A stretch of 64,000 bases of DNA from Acorus gramineus (Eukaryota > Streptophyta > Magnoliopsida > Acorales > Acoraceae). A program made the translations under genes and the position numbers. Location: assembly GCA_030737835.1 (NCBI GenBank), contig CM060849.1, positions 11,088,454-11,152,453 of the forward strand, in the 5' to 3' direction. Positions within the stretch are counted from its first letter, which is position 1, and each line of letters begins with the position of its first letter. The notes beneath the pieces are model-generated. The model ran no database searches, was not told the origin of the DNA, and worked only from the letters and a program-made list of their open reading frames with translations. Below, one piece after another: positions 11,031-22,112 of this stretch.

Positions 11031-11625
11031 CAAGGCCGGTTCTTTTTTTAGGCATGTTAGGCAATTGCCTAAGGCCCCCAGATGCACAAAGGCCCCTAAT
11101 TGTTTTTCTATAAATAGGTCGAGATATTGACCAATAATAGTTAAACATATAACAAAAAAAAATATTTTTCAAAAAAATTAATAGTAATTTGATATATATG
11201 ATTAAAAGGTAACCAATAAAAAAATTAACAACATTTTATGATACCTAAAAAATAGCAAAAAACAATTACATGACAAACAGGATTTAAAGGCTTTTTTTAC
11301 TCCCAAAAAAATGGGAATGTGAAACGGCAAGGGCAAAAAAGTGTCCTTGTACACTCTCTTCTTTTATTCTTTTCACTCTATTTCCTTTATATAAAAAAAA
11401 AAACATTCTTTTCACTCTATTTCTTTTTTATATCAAAAAAACCTCTCTAGACTTGTTTGCTGTGAACGAAAAAAAAAAAACTGTGTGGTGTGCACAACTG
11501 CAAGGAACAAGGCTTCTTTTATTTGATAATCAGGCTCTATTGTTTCAAATTTTCATTTTTTATTTTTTTCTAGTTATTTTATAATTTATGTTTAAAGAGT
11601 GATTTTGTTTAGATATTTTGTTTTA

Positions 11626-13209
11626 ATGTCTACTAGAAAATATCCATCAGGATATGAAAAACTTAAAAAAAATAGAAAAGTTAATCAAATCTCATAAAGG
11701 ATCCCTACATAAATTTGTTACTAGCAATACACAAGATATAATAGAAAATAAAAATGAAAATCTCACAAATGAAAATGAAATTAATCAAGAATACTTAGAA
11801 AATAATGAAATACTACAACTTGAAAATAGCATAGAAATTAACCATAATGATGTTCATACATGTAATGTAACAACTCTTGAAGATGAACCTCTAGAAATTT
11901 TAGAAGTAAATAAAAATATTAATGATGTGTCCGAATATATTTCTACAAATATATATGACCCAGGAAAATGGAAAATTATCGATTCAAAATTAAGAAATTT
12001 ATTGGTAGAAAAATGTCCAATTATGGATAATGATATAATTTTCCTTAAAGATGAGAACTCTTGGCATTTTTGTACTACACATTACATTTGAAAATTATCA
12101 AATGGGGAGAAGCATGACAGAAAATGGCTTGTTTATTTCAAAGATTTGGATAGAGTATTTTGTTTTTGTTGCAAGTTATTTAATTCAAAACCTAGTATAA
12201 ATTAAAAAAAAAAAAAAAAAAACTAGCTAATGAAGGAACTAATGACCGGAAAAATTTTAGTGCCAAGCTTAAAAGTCATGAAACTACCAATGAACATATT
12301 ATTAACATGAATACTTGGATTGATTTTTAAATATGACTTTTGAAAAATAAAACAATTGATAAAAATGTCCAAGAACAAATTAATAAAGAGAAAGATCATT
12401 CGAAAAAAGTTTTGTTAAAAATTATAGCTGTAGTAAAGAATCTTAGTAAAAATAATTTGGCATTCCATGGGAAAAATTAAAAGATCTATCAAGAAAATAA
12501 TTAAAAAAACTTAAATTTGATTGAAATGATTGCAGAATTTGATCCAATAATACAAGAACATGTTCAATGTATGCAAGATGGAGAAATCCACAATCATTAT
12601 CTTGGACATAATATACAAAATGAATTGATACATTTGTTAGCAAATGAAGTTAAAAATAACATTATTGAAAAAATTAAAGTAAAATATTTTTCAATTGTAC
12701 TTGATTGTACCCCGGATGCAAGCCATCAAGAATAAATGTATTTAATTTTATGATGTGTGGATATTTCAACAAATCTAATAAGAATATTTTATAGAATTTT
12801 TAGAGGTAGATGATATTACCGGAAAAGATCATTTTAATGAAATTGTAAATGCTATAAAAAAAATCTTGAACTTCATATTAATGATATCTATACGAGGGCA
12901 AAGATATGATAATGGGTCTAATATGAAAGGAAAACAACAAGATGTAAAAAAAAAGACTTCTTGATATAAATCCTAAAGCATTTTATACACCATGTGATTA
13001 TCATAATCTTAACATCATACTATGTGATATGGCTAATTCTTGTCTCCGAGCTATATCTTTTTTTGAAGTAGTGCAACGTTAATATTCATTGTTTGCTTCT
13101 TTCACAAAGAGATGGAAAATTTTACAAGATAGTGTGTCTGGTCTAATTTTTAAGTCATTATCACAAACATGTTGGTAAAAAGTGACATTGAAAGTGTTAA
13201 AGCAATAAA
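11626..13209 (+). pseudogene. hAT transposase relic, N-terminal part (TTF-type zinc finger class)
   Basis: From ATG at 11626 (MSTRKYPSGYEKLK) a frameshift leads into the 11654 frame. That frame runs to 12091 and contains HKFVTSNTQ and YDPGKWKIIDSKLRNLL, then DENSWHF. After stops and shifts, more transposase text follows: [23 protein letters not shown] near 12122 (TTF-type finger), then the DUF4371-like part [17 protein letters not shown] near 12616 and [16 protein letters not shown] near 12688, then GQRYDNGSNMKG near 12897 and FYTPCDYHNLN near 12981. The order is that of plant hAT transposases with a TTF-type finger. Several stops and frameshifts mean it is not functional. Confidence 0.8.
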
Positions 13210-15218
13210 GGGGAGGAGGGGGGGGCTATGAATAGTGCGCATCTACTCAAATGGCTTTGGAGGTGGGATGCGAATCCTGATTTGATTTGGTGTCGTGTGG
13301 TTAGGGACTATTATAATTGTGGCCCTCTCCTCCGTAGCAGATACCTCCACGTCTCCAAGAATACCGCATGGATTTGGAGAGGAGTCATGGCAGAGCTGGA
13401 GCGTTACTCTTTGGCGTCGAGTTGGAATATTGGCAATTGGTTCTCGACCAGATTTTGGCAAGACACTTGGATCAGTGATACCCCGGTTGAAGTAGCGCTT
13501 CCCATCTATTGCTTGCATTTTCTAGGTATAAAGAAGGGGCAGCGGTTCTGTTTTGGAAGGTCAAAGGTGGGTCTGGTTATTGGGTGGTTAAGTTGAGCCA
13601 AGCTATGAGGTCTGAAGAAGTTGGGCAGTACATTGAGCTGTTGGAGCTTTTGGGGCATCACAAGATCTCTCCTGAGCAGCCGGGTTCACGGTCAAATCCG
13701 GGTATGTGTGGTTGAGGAGAGAAAGGCCACCCTTGTTGTCCACGGCCACAAAGAACAGTGAGGTATGGGGTTGTAAAGCGCCATTGAAGGTGAAGATGTT
13801 CATGTGGATCCTCTACCAACGGAACACCTTGACGAGGTCCACTTGCGTCTTGGGTCCCGAACTTACAGGTCGAGTGTGGCTTATATGGCGAAGAGGTTGA
13901 GTCTCCGAACCATCTGTTTATCACTTGTTCTATGGTGCGAGGGGTATGGGAGAGACTGAGTCTGGCATCTTCATTATTTGTTTGATTTCACCGATCTGGA
14001 AGGCATGTGGGTGGCAGGCAAGCGGCTGAGACGTGGTGGCAATAGGTCCACTTGGGACAAGGTTACCCAGCTGCTTGTGCCGGCAATGGTTTGGGTCACC
14101 TGGCTTACGCGATGTTCGATGGTATTCGTCCCTATGGAAACAACATTTGCATGATAGTTCAGAGTCTAATTCGAGAGTGGAGGGAATTCTGTATGGGGGC
14201 GGAGGTAGGCCTGTCAACGGGTCGGGTCCAGACCCGGACCTGACCAGACCCGACCCGATTATGTGTGTAATATATCCGATCCAATTTAGACCCGACCCGA
14301 GTTGGACCCGACCCGGCGGACCCGAACAAACAAACGGGTCGGGTCCGGGTCCACCCCGCCCCGACCCGTTAGACCCGAGACCCGATTGTTTTATTAAAAT
14401 ATGCTCATATATTATAAAACCATTAGTATTAGTTGATACATAATTTTATTTCTTACTTAACTTATTTTTGTATCTACAAATTCATAAATCATAACAAGCC
14501 TATAAATCGGTTTGTTTTGGACAATTAACTTATTAGCTTTTGAATTTGTATGATTAATTAGTTTGTTGCATGATTTATGTTTATTATTTAGGTTAATATG
14601 TTAGTGTTTATTGTTTTGAATGTTGTGTAGGTTAATATTGTTTATTATTTAAGTTAATATGTTTTTTTATGTTAGTGATTATTGTTTTGGATGTTGTTTA
14701 ATAATTCATTTACTTCTTTTGAATTGTATAAAATTATATTCAAATATAGTCTCATTAATAATAATGTTTTATTAAAAAAAATTTTAAATAGAATGATAAG
14801 GCAAACAAATAAAAGAGCTCTTCTTAATTTTTTTTTATCAACCATCCGGGTCGGGTCTGACCCGGACCCGACCCGAGTCTGACAGGTCCGGGTCCAGGTC
14901 CACATTTCCCCGGATCCGCCGGGTCCTAGGTTGGACCCGGACCCGACCCACCGGGTCCTGTCACTGGTCGGGTCCAGGTCCACCGCGACCCGGCCCGGAC
15001 CCGACCCGTTGACAGGCCTAGGCGGAGGGGATTGGCTTCTACGATGACAGACTAGCCATGCTGTAGGATGTGGGCCTTGGGTTCAGAGATTGGTAGATCC
15101 CTCTTCTACTATGGCTCCGAGGGTTGGGATTTTCCTTTTATTTCCTTTATTGCACATGTACTTTGAATTGGACTTCGTTCTTAATATATTTTAGGATCTT
15201 CATTTTCATAAAAAAAAA
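13210..15218 (+). mobile_element. 5'-truncated LINE with poly(A), 17-bp target duplication
   Basis: It is flanked by AGTGTTAAAGCAATAAA (13193-13209) and AGTGTTAAAACAATAAA (15219-15235), one mismatch. It ends in an A-tract (about 15210-15218), as expected for target-primed reverse transcription. Only the 3' end of the second frame is present: LLKWLWRWDANPDLIWCRVV near 13243, NWFSTRFWQDTW near 13437, then a zf-RVT zinc-binding region (VKMFMWILYQRNTLTR near 13790, and ESPNHLFITC near 13903 after a frameshift). A hAT MITE (14206-15020) sits inside. Confidence 0.85.
14206..15020. mobile_element. hAT-type MITE, 815 bp, perfect terminal repeats
   Basis: The ends are TAGGCCTGTCAACGGGTCGG (left) and its exact reverse complement (right), with 24 or more identical bases. 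The 8-bp duplication GGCGGAGG lies at 14198-14205 and 15021-15028. Both subterminal zones are dense in GGGTCGGGTCC-type repeats, while the centre is AT-rich and non-coding. Insertion is inside the LINE. Confidence 0.9.
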
Positions 15219-15840
15219 AGTGTTAAAACAATAAAATTTCAAGCTCCACAAATAAGATATGATTTATTAGAACTAGCAAATACAAGTGAAGATCCTAAAA
15301 CAAAACTTGAAGCTAATTGTTCAGCAACATATGAGATTGAAAGTTTTGAAACTTTATTAGGGATGGCTATTAGGTACGATATAGTATTTGCTGTTAGTTT
15401 TGTGAGTAAAAATTTACAATCAAAAGACATGCATATTGATGTTGCTATAGATCAATTAAAAGGTTTAGTTTCTTATTTTAAAAAATATAGAGAAAATGGA
15501 TTAATTCGTAGAAAAAAGAAACAATTTGATGAGAATGTTAATAACGAGACAACACAATCCGCTGAAGAATCTATGTATTATATATTGTAGATCATGCTAT
15601 TTCTTCCATTCAAAATAGATTTGAACAATTTCAGATATATGAAAAAAAATTGGTTTTTTATTTAATTTTAAAAAATTTAAATCACTAGATGTTGATAGTT
15701 TGCAACAAAATTGTCTTAATCTTAAAAGCTTTCTCAAACATGATATTTATTCTGCTATTGATGGTTTTAGATTTATTTTCAAATTAAAGTTTTGAAAGAA
15801 GTTTTACAAATAGAAGAAAATACTTCAATTGACATTGCTC
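15219..15840 (+). pseudogene. hAT transposase relic, C-terminal part
   Basis: It continues the relic interrupted at 13209. Frames give RYDLLELANTSEDPKTKLE near 15257, then VSFVSKNLQSKDMHIDVAID and QLKGLVSYFKKYRENG (15395-15500), RRKKKQFDENVNNETTQSAE (15510-15560), and SSIQNRFEQFQIYEK (15605-15640). Stops interrupt it, and the hAT dimerisation end is absent. Confidence 0.75.
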
Positions 15841-16019
15841 GACTTCATGTCATTATTCCCTTGTCATAAAACTGGTTACACAAAAACTGTATCAGAGATT
15901 GTCCAGTACACAGTGAGTTGGATATGACCCATGGAGGATGTAATGCATGTGTGACTCATTGTAGGGCTAGTGTGGGTCATATTAATTAAGAACCTATATA
16001 GGAGTACATTATACTGTGT

Positions 16020-16200
16020 TTTTGAATCATCGAAGATGATCAATCTGTCGTGGTTCATATTGAAGTCTGTGTAGGTGGGCTTCTCTTTCTCGGTACGGGC
16101 TCCATCATAACTTCGCGTTACACACTTTGGATGGAGCTTTTGAATGAATGGGAAAGCAGAAGATCTTGACCTCTCCAAGCTCCCATCACTTCCTCATGGT
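16020..16200 (+). pseudogene. LecRK lectin-exon relic A
   Basis: On the plus strand, opposite to the cluster, frames give GFSFS, then after a shift GSIIT, and finally MNGKAEDLDLSKLPSLP. These match the end of the lectin domain in the LecRK genes (GFSSSTGS...GRAQDLDLSKLPSLP). A stop and frameshifts are present. The surrounding block is duplicated at 52660-53130, which holds relic B. Confidence 0.75.
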
Positions 16201-16305
16201 AATATTTTAAAAATCCAACCATTTATCGAATCAAAAATTAATTGAATCTTTGGTTTAACCTGATTTGAAGTGTTATATTATTATTGAGCTTTTACTTAAT
16301 GTCAC

Positions 16306-17423
16306 GACCAGTGTTCTGATATGCACTCTATGCAGTCGGATATGCGGCCGCACAAATTGTTCGATTGGTTTGACTGAACCGTCTAAGGCAAAATGTGTCC
16401 ATATACGGGTTTGGGCCACGTCCGCTTATTCTGACAAAAAAAAAAGCCAGGTGGGTCAAACTACCTGGCCCATTTAATAACTTGTCGGCCCAAATCAAGC
16501 CTTCTTCTTCACACGAACACAGACGCATACCTTCTTCACATCTTCTTCTTCATCGATCAGATCTTCTACTTCACACGGACACACGCCTTCGGCCGTCATC
16601 AATTGGTCATCTTCTTGACAAACCTTCTTCATCGATCAAGTTTTCTTCATCTGTTCCTTTCTTCATCGATTGACCTTCTTCAGTTCTTTCTCGGTTTCAG
16701 GTCTTCCTCGGCATCTGGTCTTCTTCTTCAGCTTTCTTTTCCTTTTCATTTTTTGAATAGTGTACCAAGCATGTGTATTATATTAAATGTAAGGGTAATT
16801 TGTACTTTTAGCCCCTCTAAAATGAATATTCACAGAAATAGCCCCGCACGTCAGCGCTGGCCTTTTTTTTTTTAATTTTTGTATTGGAGACGGATTATAT
16901 ATAATTCATCTTCAAGGACGTGATATATACAACCCGTACCCACAGAAAAACCCTAAAAACCCATTTTCACACCCTTTTTCTCCCTCAAACATCCCTTTTC
17001 CTATCCAAAAATCATCCCCCATACAATTCATATATGTTTCAATCAACATCTTTCAACCACTTTTAATCCAAACGTAAACATCAAAACCGTAAACAATTTG
17101 TTGAATTTATTTATTTATCAATTGTTTTGATTTTATTATTGAATTTTTTTTTTATTGACATGTTGAATGTTATGATGTTTGTTATGTTGAATGTTATGAT
17201 TTTTTTTTTATTGACAATTTCTTATTGTCAATATAAACTTTTAAAAAAAATTTAAAAATATGATTGTCATATAAAAACTTTTTAAAAATTCAAAGGCCAT
17301 TTAGAAATATACTTTGTATGTGTTGCATGAATGTTATAGTGTTTGATATACTTGTATGTGTTGCATAATTGTTTTTGTTACCAATTTAAAAATATATTCA
17401 CTAAGTTGAATAATTTATTTTTT
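16306..17423. other. Pyrimidine-rich and AT-rich stretch, possible MULE 5' part
   Basis: 16498-16740 is rich in TTC/CTT. 'Gggtaatttgtacttttag' (about 16793) resembles a Mutator-type terminal repeat and precedes the MULE coding relic, but no partner end was found. Similarity to the 52660-53130 block stops near 16300. Confidence 0.35.
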
Positions 17424-18420
17424 AGATGGTAAAGAAATCCGATGTTCTGCTAATCTACTTTTTCAATAGGAGGATTGTTCAACATGGAGATACTTCATTT
17501 TATGAAGGTGGTACCAGGAAAGCCACCATCATACATAAGAAGATCTCCTATGCCAATTTATTCTAAATGATGTAACATTTGACAGGGACCAATCTAGGTC
17601 GTTACACGTTGTCCATGAGTGCTAAGCATCCCACGCAACTTAGAACGAGTTTGGGTATCCCTATCGAAGATAATATGGGAATATAGGTGATGATGAACTT
17701 GTATCCAAAGCATGTACATGGCATTGAGTTATAGTTGGAGAAGGAAGAGATCATACAAAGGGGTCATGGTGGGATGAATTATAATGCGGAAGATTCATAT
17801 CCCTCCATTGTTCGTGATCCATATCAACCTTCATCGTCATCATTTGTACTATGTACACAAGAAGATTTGATTGATACAACACCGACCAATGCTCATGGGA
17901 GTGTCAATATACCACATTTGTAATTATTGTGTATATATTGAGTTTTTAGTTAGTGTATTTATATGTGTAAGTATAATGTGTTTATATTTATAGGTCCCCA
18001 TTTCATGACATGGGTTGGGACGATATTCGTGAGGAAATTGAAGTAAACGATGAAGAAGAGGAAGAAGAAGTGGAAGATCAAGAAGAAGGAGGAGGAGAAG
18101 AAGAGGATCGTGAAGATCACTGGGTTGGTGGATCTGATACTGAGGACCATGATGTTGAGACAATTGCCATCCATGAATATAGTGTTCCTCAAATATATAT
18201 CCTACACATGAGCTTATGGAGCAAGCAGTGGCAAAAAAAATGTCCATCCATGCATTTATGAAATCAGAACTTCTTCATGTAACGATCTTGAGGTTGGTCA
18301 GCTTTTCACAAATAAGAAGTCACTCATTAATGCTGTCTGAACTTGGAGCATAAAGAAATGTGTGCAGTGTCATGTGGTGAAATTGATTAATGCAAGTCGT
18401 CCACGGTTTACATTTTATTG
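17424..18420 (+). pseudogene. Decayed MULE (Mutator-like) transposase, N-terminal part
   Basis: From about 17426 the frame reads MVKKSDVLLIYFFNRRIVQH and GDTSFYEGGTRKATI, the usual start of plant MuDR-type transposases. An acidic spacer (a run of Glu and Asp, 18025-18150) follows. The MULE DNA-binding region LEVGQLFTNKKSLINAV comes at 18290-18340, ahead of [19 protein letters not shown]. Stops interrupt each part, and the catalytic domain is missing because plastid-like DNA begins shortly after. Confidence 0.7.
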
Positions 18421-18521
18421 ATAATCCATCAACCTGTTAGAAATATAAGCATGGATTCTACCAATCCCACTTCTTTTCCAAAAGTTCATAAATTTCCTAA
18501 AATTAATAGGATTCAAAATTT

Positions 18522-18710
18522 GGGTAACTCCTTTGGAAATATACACGGAATGATACTTTTTCCCATATTTCAAATAGTCTGTATAGTTCCCAATAAGTTA
18601 CTGGGTGTTCTTTTAATGGCTTCAATATCGCAGGGATTATTACAGTACCCTTTTTGGCGAATGTTAATAAATTCCAAAATCCTTTTCGTCATCCAGTAGC
18701 TACAACTATC
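18522..18710 (+). pseudogene. petD: Plastid petD fragment in nuclear DNA
   Basis: Frames give PLEI near 18530, then [19 protein letters not shown] (18575-18620) and, one shift later, [16 protein letters not shown] (18660-18705). These are the C-terminal part of cytochrome b6-f subunit IV. Substitutions, a shift and the missing C-terminus show that it is a non-functional transfer from plastid to nucleus. Confidence 0.85.
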
Positions 18711-18782
18711 TTTTTTTTTTCAGGGAGGTCCGGTTGATATCCAAAAACTGCTAAGAACAGTCGGACAAGTAGGTAATGTTTA

Positions 18783-18846
18783 ATGAATTTGAAAGAAATT
18801 GTATTGAGAAGCAATCTTTATGGAACTCGAGACACATCTATTTGCA
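18783..18846 (+). pseudogene. rpoA: Plastid rpoA fragment in nuclear DNA
   Basis: The frame reads [20 protein letters not shown], a conserved stretch of the plastid RNA polymerase alpha subunit, and then leaves rpoA. It is on the same strand as the petD piece 70 bp upstream, although in most plastid genomes petD and rpoA are on opposite strands. The DNA to 18990 is open but not recognised. Confidence 0.7.
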
Positions 18847-19159
18847 TGAAATTCAATCAATGTAAGATTCAAAATAAATACTCCAGAAAATTGAATTCAT
18901 CTAAAAAGGAAATAAACCAACAAGTTCGTTACGCAAAAGAAATTTCTTATGTAGTGGATTCATTGTCGAGTCAAACAGAAATGATGAATTAATTTCAGGA
19001 TATCACATTATGCCCAAGCCTAGCTAAATATCACATTCAGTAAAGATTTATGATACATGTATAGCTATATTAAATAAGAATTGTCTTCACATAATTTCCA
19101 ATGAGATCATCAAATAAAAGAGTGACCAAGTGTTTATTAGTGTTGAATAGAAAGATAAA

Positions 19160-19190
19160 TGGGCCGTGGCCAAGTGGTAAGCCAGCGGGT
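19160..19190 (+). pseudogene. trnQ: Plastid trnQ-UUG 5' fragment
   Basis: The 31 bases starting TGGGCCGTGGCCAAGTGGTA match the 5' half of plastid tRNA-Gln with a few changes. The anticodon arm and 3' half are absent, so it cannot be a functional tRNA. It supports a plastid origin for part of this stretch. Confidence 0.5.
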
Positions 19191-20059
19191 GAGCTATATA
19201 TCCTCGTCTAACTCTAGTCATTTAATCAAATTAATCTTTGATAAATAACTAATTGATTGTTTCATTCCCGAACCCTTTACTCTAAAAATTTGATGAAATC
19301 ATGAAAGAAAAAAGATTTGTCGGATCTAGTCATCAAATGACATTATATTGACAATTCCAAAAAACCACTCATACTATGATGATATCTTTCTTGATTGCCT
19401 CTACATCAAGTAAATTTGGTTTGACTACTTATACATTTGTGTATTGATAAGACCATTCACAATTTCATGAAGCTCGATCTCCAAGTTGAAGGAATAATCA
19501 AATATTCAATGATCAAATAATTTACTCCAGAATAGGCAAGATATTTTGAAAAACTGATTAATCCAACGAGAATAAAGATAGAGTATATCTAGATAAGAGA
19601 TAGGAGCATAAACTCAAACATTCTGGAGTTACAAAGATAGTTATTGAATCGTTCTCTTTCATGAACAGATCCAGAAATAGATTGTAAGGTGAAGATTGAG
19701 GAGAGGAGAGAAAACATCAAAACAAAGATGGGTCTAAATCACAAGAGCAGTGTAAACCAACTCCCATCTCAGAACAAAAGCAAAAGAAGAGAAAAATAGG
19801 GGTAAAAGCAACCCCCCAGCCCGGACCGACCATGATCACACTTTTCTGGATCAATATGAAAAACCCCTTTGACAAGTTGTACACTTCAAGCACATGCTAG
19901 TGTCCATCCCCATGTCAAAATGAAGTGGAGTGTCCACCCAAACATTATCAATATAGAAACGTTGTCCAATGAATAGCTTCTTGCTTCTGCTTAACCAAAT
20001 GGCCCACATGGCAAGTCCTAGGCATTGGCAGCCAGTGATAATCTTGGAGACCCCAGTCT
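19191..20059. other. No gene recognised
   Basis: AT-rich and non-coding as far as can be seen. It may hold further plastid-like or rearranged DNA, but no gene was recognised. Confidence 0.3.
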
Positions 20060-20295
20060 AAATACGTGAGCTTCCCTCACTGGTACAATGTTGCATTTGA
20101 CTCCATAACTCTTCACCGTTTGAGAAGCTCATTGGGAGGACCCAAAGTTACCCCTACCAGTGACCACAAGGGGAGAAGGGTTGGACATTGGCATTGCAAA
20201 TGCTTTGCATTTATATGGGAGGTGTTTACTCCCACCCCTTGTCCTTCACCCCACCCCAAAGAGAGAGGGGGTCAGGGTGAGTGGGAGTTGGAGCG

Positions 20296-20296
<1 letters not shown>

Positions 20297-20330
<34 letters not shown>

Positions 20331-20364
20331 TGTGTGTGTGTGTGTTGGGGGGGGGGGGGGGGGG
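20297..20364 (+). repeat. (GA)n-(GT)n-(G)n simple-sequence tract
   Basis: About 32 bp of GA, 17 bp of GT and then an 18-base G run. The partner copy (about 37847) has only a short G/GT stretch, so the tract has expanded or shrunk since duplication. Confidence 0.9.
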
Positions 20365-20483
20365 CAGGGGATGAAGTGAGAAAAAAAAAAGAGAGAGAGA
20401 GAGACTGGTTCTCTCAGTTCCGGCCAATTTCATCACCCTCCACCCCTCTTTGTGTTTTTTTTCTCTCTCCACAAAAAAATCCT

Positions 20484-21375
20484 TTGTACCCATTTGTTTA
20501 CAGAATAAGCCCTAGAATAACTAAGAATTAGTCAAGATAGTTCATTTATCTTGTTTGAAAGGCTGGAATAATGCATTATAACATATGACAGAATTACCTT
20601 GCATAACCAGAATATGGATTCCATGTTAGGTGTAGAATTAGGGTATTCTCATTTATTCATGTACTCGAAATATGTGGGCCCCACAGGTCACTTCAATTTT
20701 TTTTCTGAGTGGTACCCCTCTTGTCCTTCTCGCAGACCCTTTGCAGAATCGTGCATCAACCTTTTTTTCTTCCATGGCTTCTTCAATAAGCCACAGATCA
20801 CTTCAAATCTAATATACATGTTTCAAATAAGCATTTAAATAAGTTACTTGGACAATTGAGTATTACATGAAATTGGGTACTCCATGAAATATTCAGTTTT
20901 TTTTTTCATTTTAATATAGAGATTGTTACAGCACCACACTAAACCCAAGTGTGAAAAAATCATTTTTCACTAATAAACAAGATGAAGTTTATCAATTGAT
21001 GCTGGATTAATGTTAAGCAATATTTAGAAAACCCATAAAAATTTAATAATACATAAGAAGGGAAGTTTGGTTATTTTTAGAATAATAAATTTAGTCATCA
21101 ATTTATTCACAACTAATTTCAACATTATTCATCATCCATCCTAACAAACAACAATTTATTCTTATGTTTTTCAGCGAGAATATATAACTAAAAACATAAC
21201 CAAACAGAAAATCTGTTATTCCACTATTATACCCATTTATTCTTATGTTTTCCAGCGAGAATATATAACTAAAAACATAACCAAACAGAAAATCTGTTAT
21301 TCCACTATTATACCCATTTATGCTGGAATAAATGTATACTTTGGAATAATTCTTATTCTCTATCCAAACAATGGC
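20484..21375. mobile_element. Tourist-like MITE, copy A
   Basis: The left end (tttgtttacagaataag) and right end (cttattctctatccaaacaa) are inverted repeats, as in copy B (37983-38753), which has clean TTA duplications. An internal 81-bp unit is tandemly duplicated at 21154-21234 and 21235-21315. Confidence 0.7.
21154..21315. repeat. 81-bp tandem duplication inside MITE copy A
   Basis: Two nearly identical units beginning ATTTATTCTTATG, differing at one or two positions. The partner MITE has one copy, so this arose after the segmental duplication. Confidence 0.85.
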
Positions 21376-21536
21376 TTAATGGGTTGGAGGATCCTATAAA
21401 ATGGGGTTGGAATAGCCACCCACATACGCACATACACACACAAGCACATACACATACAAAAATTTCTCAAATTTTACCCAAATCATGAGAAAACAAATAT
21501 ATAATCTCTGAATCTCCAAAAATAAGTCTTTTGGTG

Positions 21537-21998
21537 GTTGTTTGGATAGTGGAATTGGGAGATAATAGGGGGCAAGAGGGAATAGGATGAGAATAAGCCA
21601 AAAAAATTGTTTGATTAGAAAGAATATATAGGTATAGCTCAACCAGAATATGTGAGAATAAGTTGATAATTATATCCCCCTAAAATTGTATTATTTCACC
21701 CAATCTATTTCACAGGTATAAGGGAATTCACATGTCAAATCAACTGTTATCACCTGTTATAAATCATAGGGCCCACGGATCAAATCATTTTGTCACATTT
21801 TATAAATTTTTATACACATCCTATTCACATTTTATCTACAACTTATCTATAATTAATTAAATAACAAAAACTTTATTATTACGTTTGTTAACGAAAATAA
21901 TTAAAAACATAATTAAATAAAAAATTATTTATTTTACTAATATAGTTATCTATTTTTAGAATAATTATAAACTTTAAAATAAGGTAACTCCCCATCCA
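21537..21998. mobile_element. MITE of the TTGTTTGGATA family
   Basis: The left end ggttgtttggatagtggaa and right end ccccatccaaatgatac are imperfect inverted repeats. The interior is AT-rich and non-coding. The target duplication is unclear. Confidence 0.5.
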
Positions 21999-22112
21999 AA
22001 TGATACATTAAATAACGTGGAGCCCTCATTATTATTTTTCTCGATTATTATTTTTCTCGATTTGTTGCAATTTTTAGCCGTTGAGAGAGAGAGAGAGTCA
22101 CCAAAATTAAAT

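Larger units (their letters stand above)
11031..15840 (+). mobile_element. Decayed hAT transposon with nested insertions
   Basis: The left end CAAGGCCGGT at 11031 is a hAT-like terminus. It sits where the related block near 48592 continues uninterrupted. The transposase relic runs to 13209, is broken by a LINE (13210-15218), and resumes to about 15835. The C-terminal dimerisation region and the right terminus are missing; flank similarity resumes at about 15845, which implies a deletion. Confidence 0.75.
20060..21720. repeat. Segmental duplicate A (partner 37620-39190)
   Basis: From 'cgtttgagaagctcattggg' near 20119 through the GA/GT tract, a MITE and the following flank, this block matches 37620-39190 in order. 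Both lie between consecutive LecRK genes (1/2 and 3/4), consistent with duplication of a gene plus its spacer. Confidence 0.8.

Noticed and set aside
18010-18261. Acidic 83-residue frame as a stand-alone gene
   Set aside because: It is the Glu/Asp-rich spacer of the decayed MULE transposase, flanked by its N-terminal and DNA-binding parts.
18522-18710. Functional petD
   Set aside because: Fragment only, with a frameshift and missing N- and C-terminal parts, in nuclear repeat DNA.
19160-19232. Functional tRNA gene
   Set aside because: Only the 5' half of tRNA-Gln is present; there is no anticodon arm or T arm.
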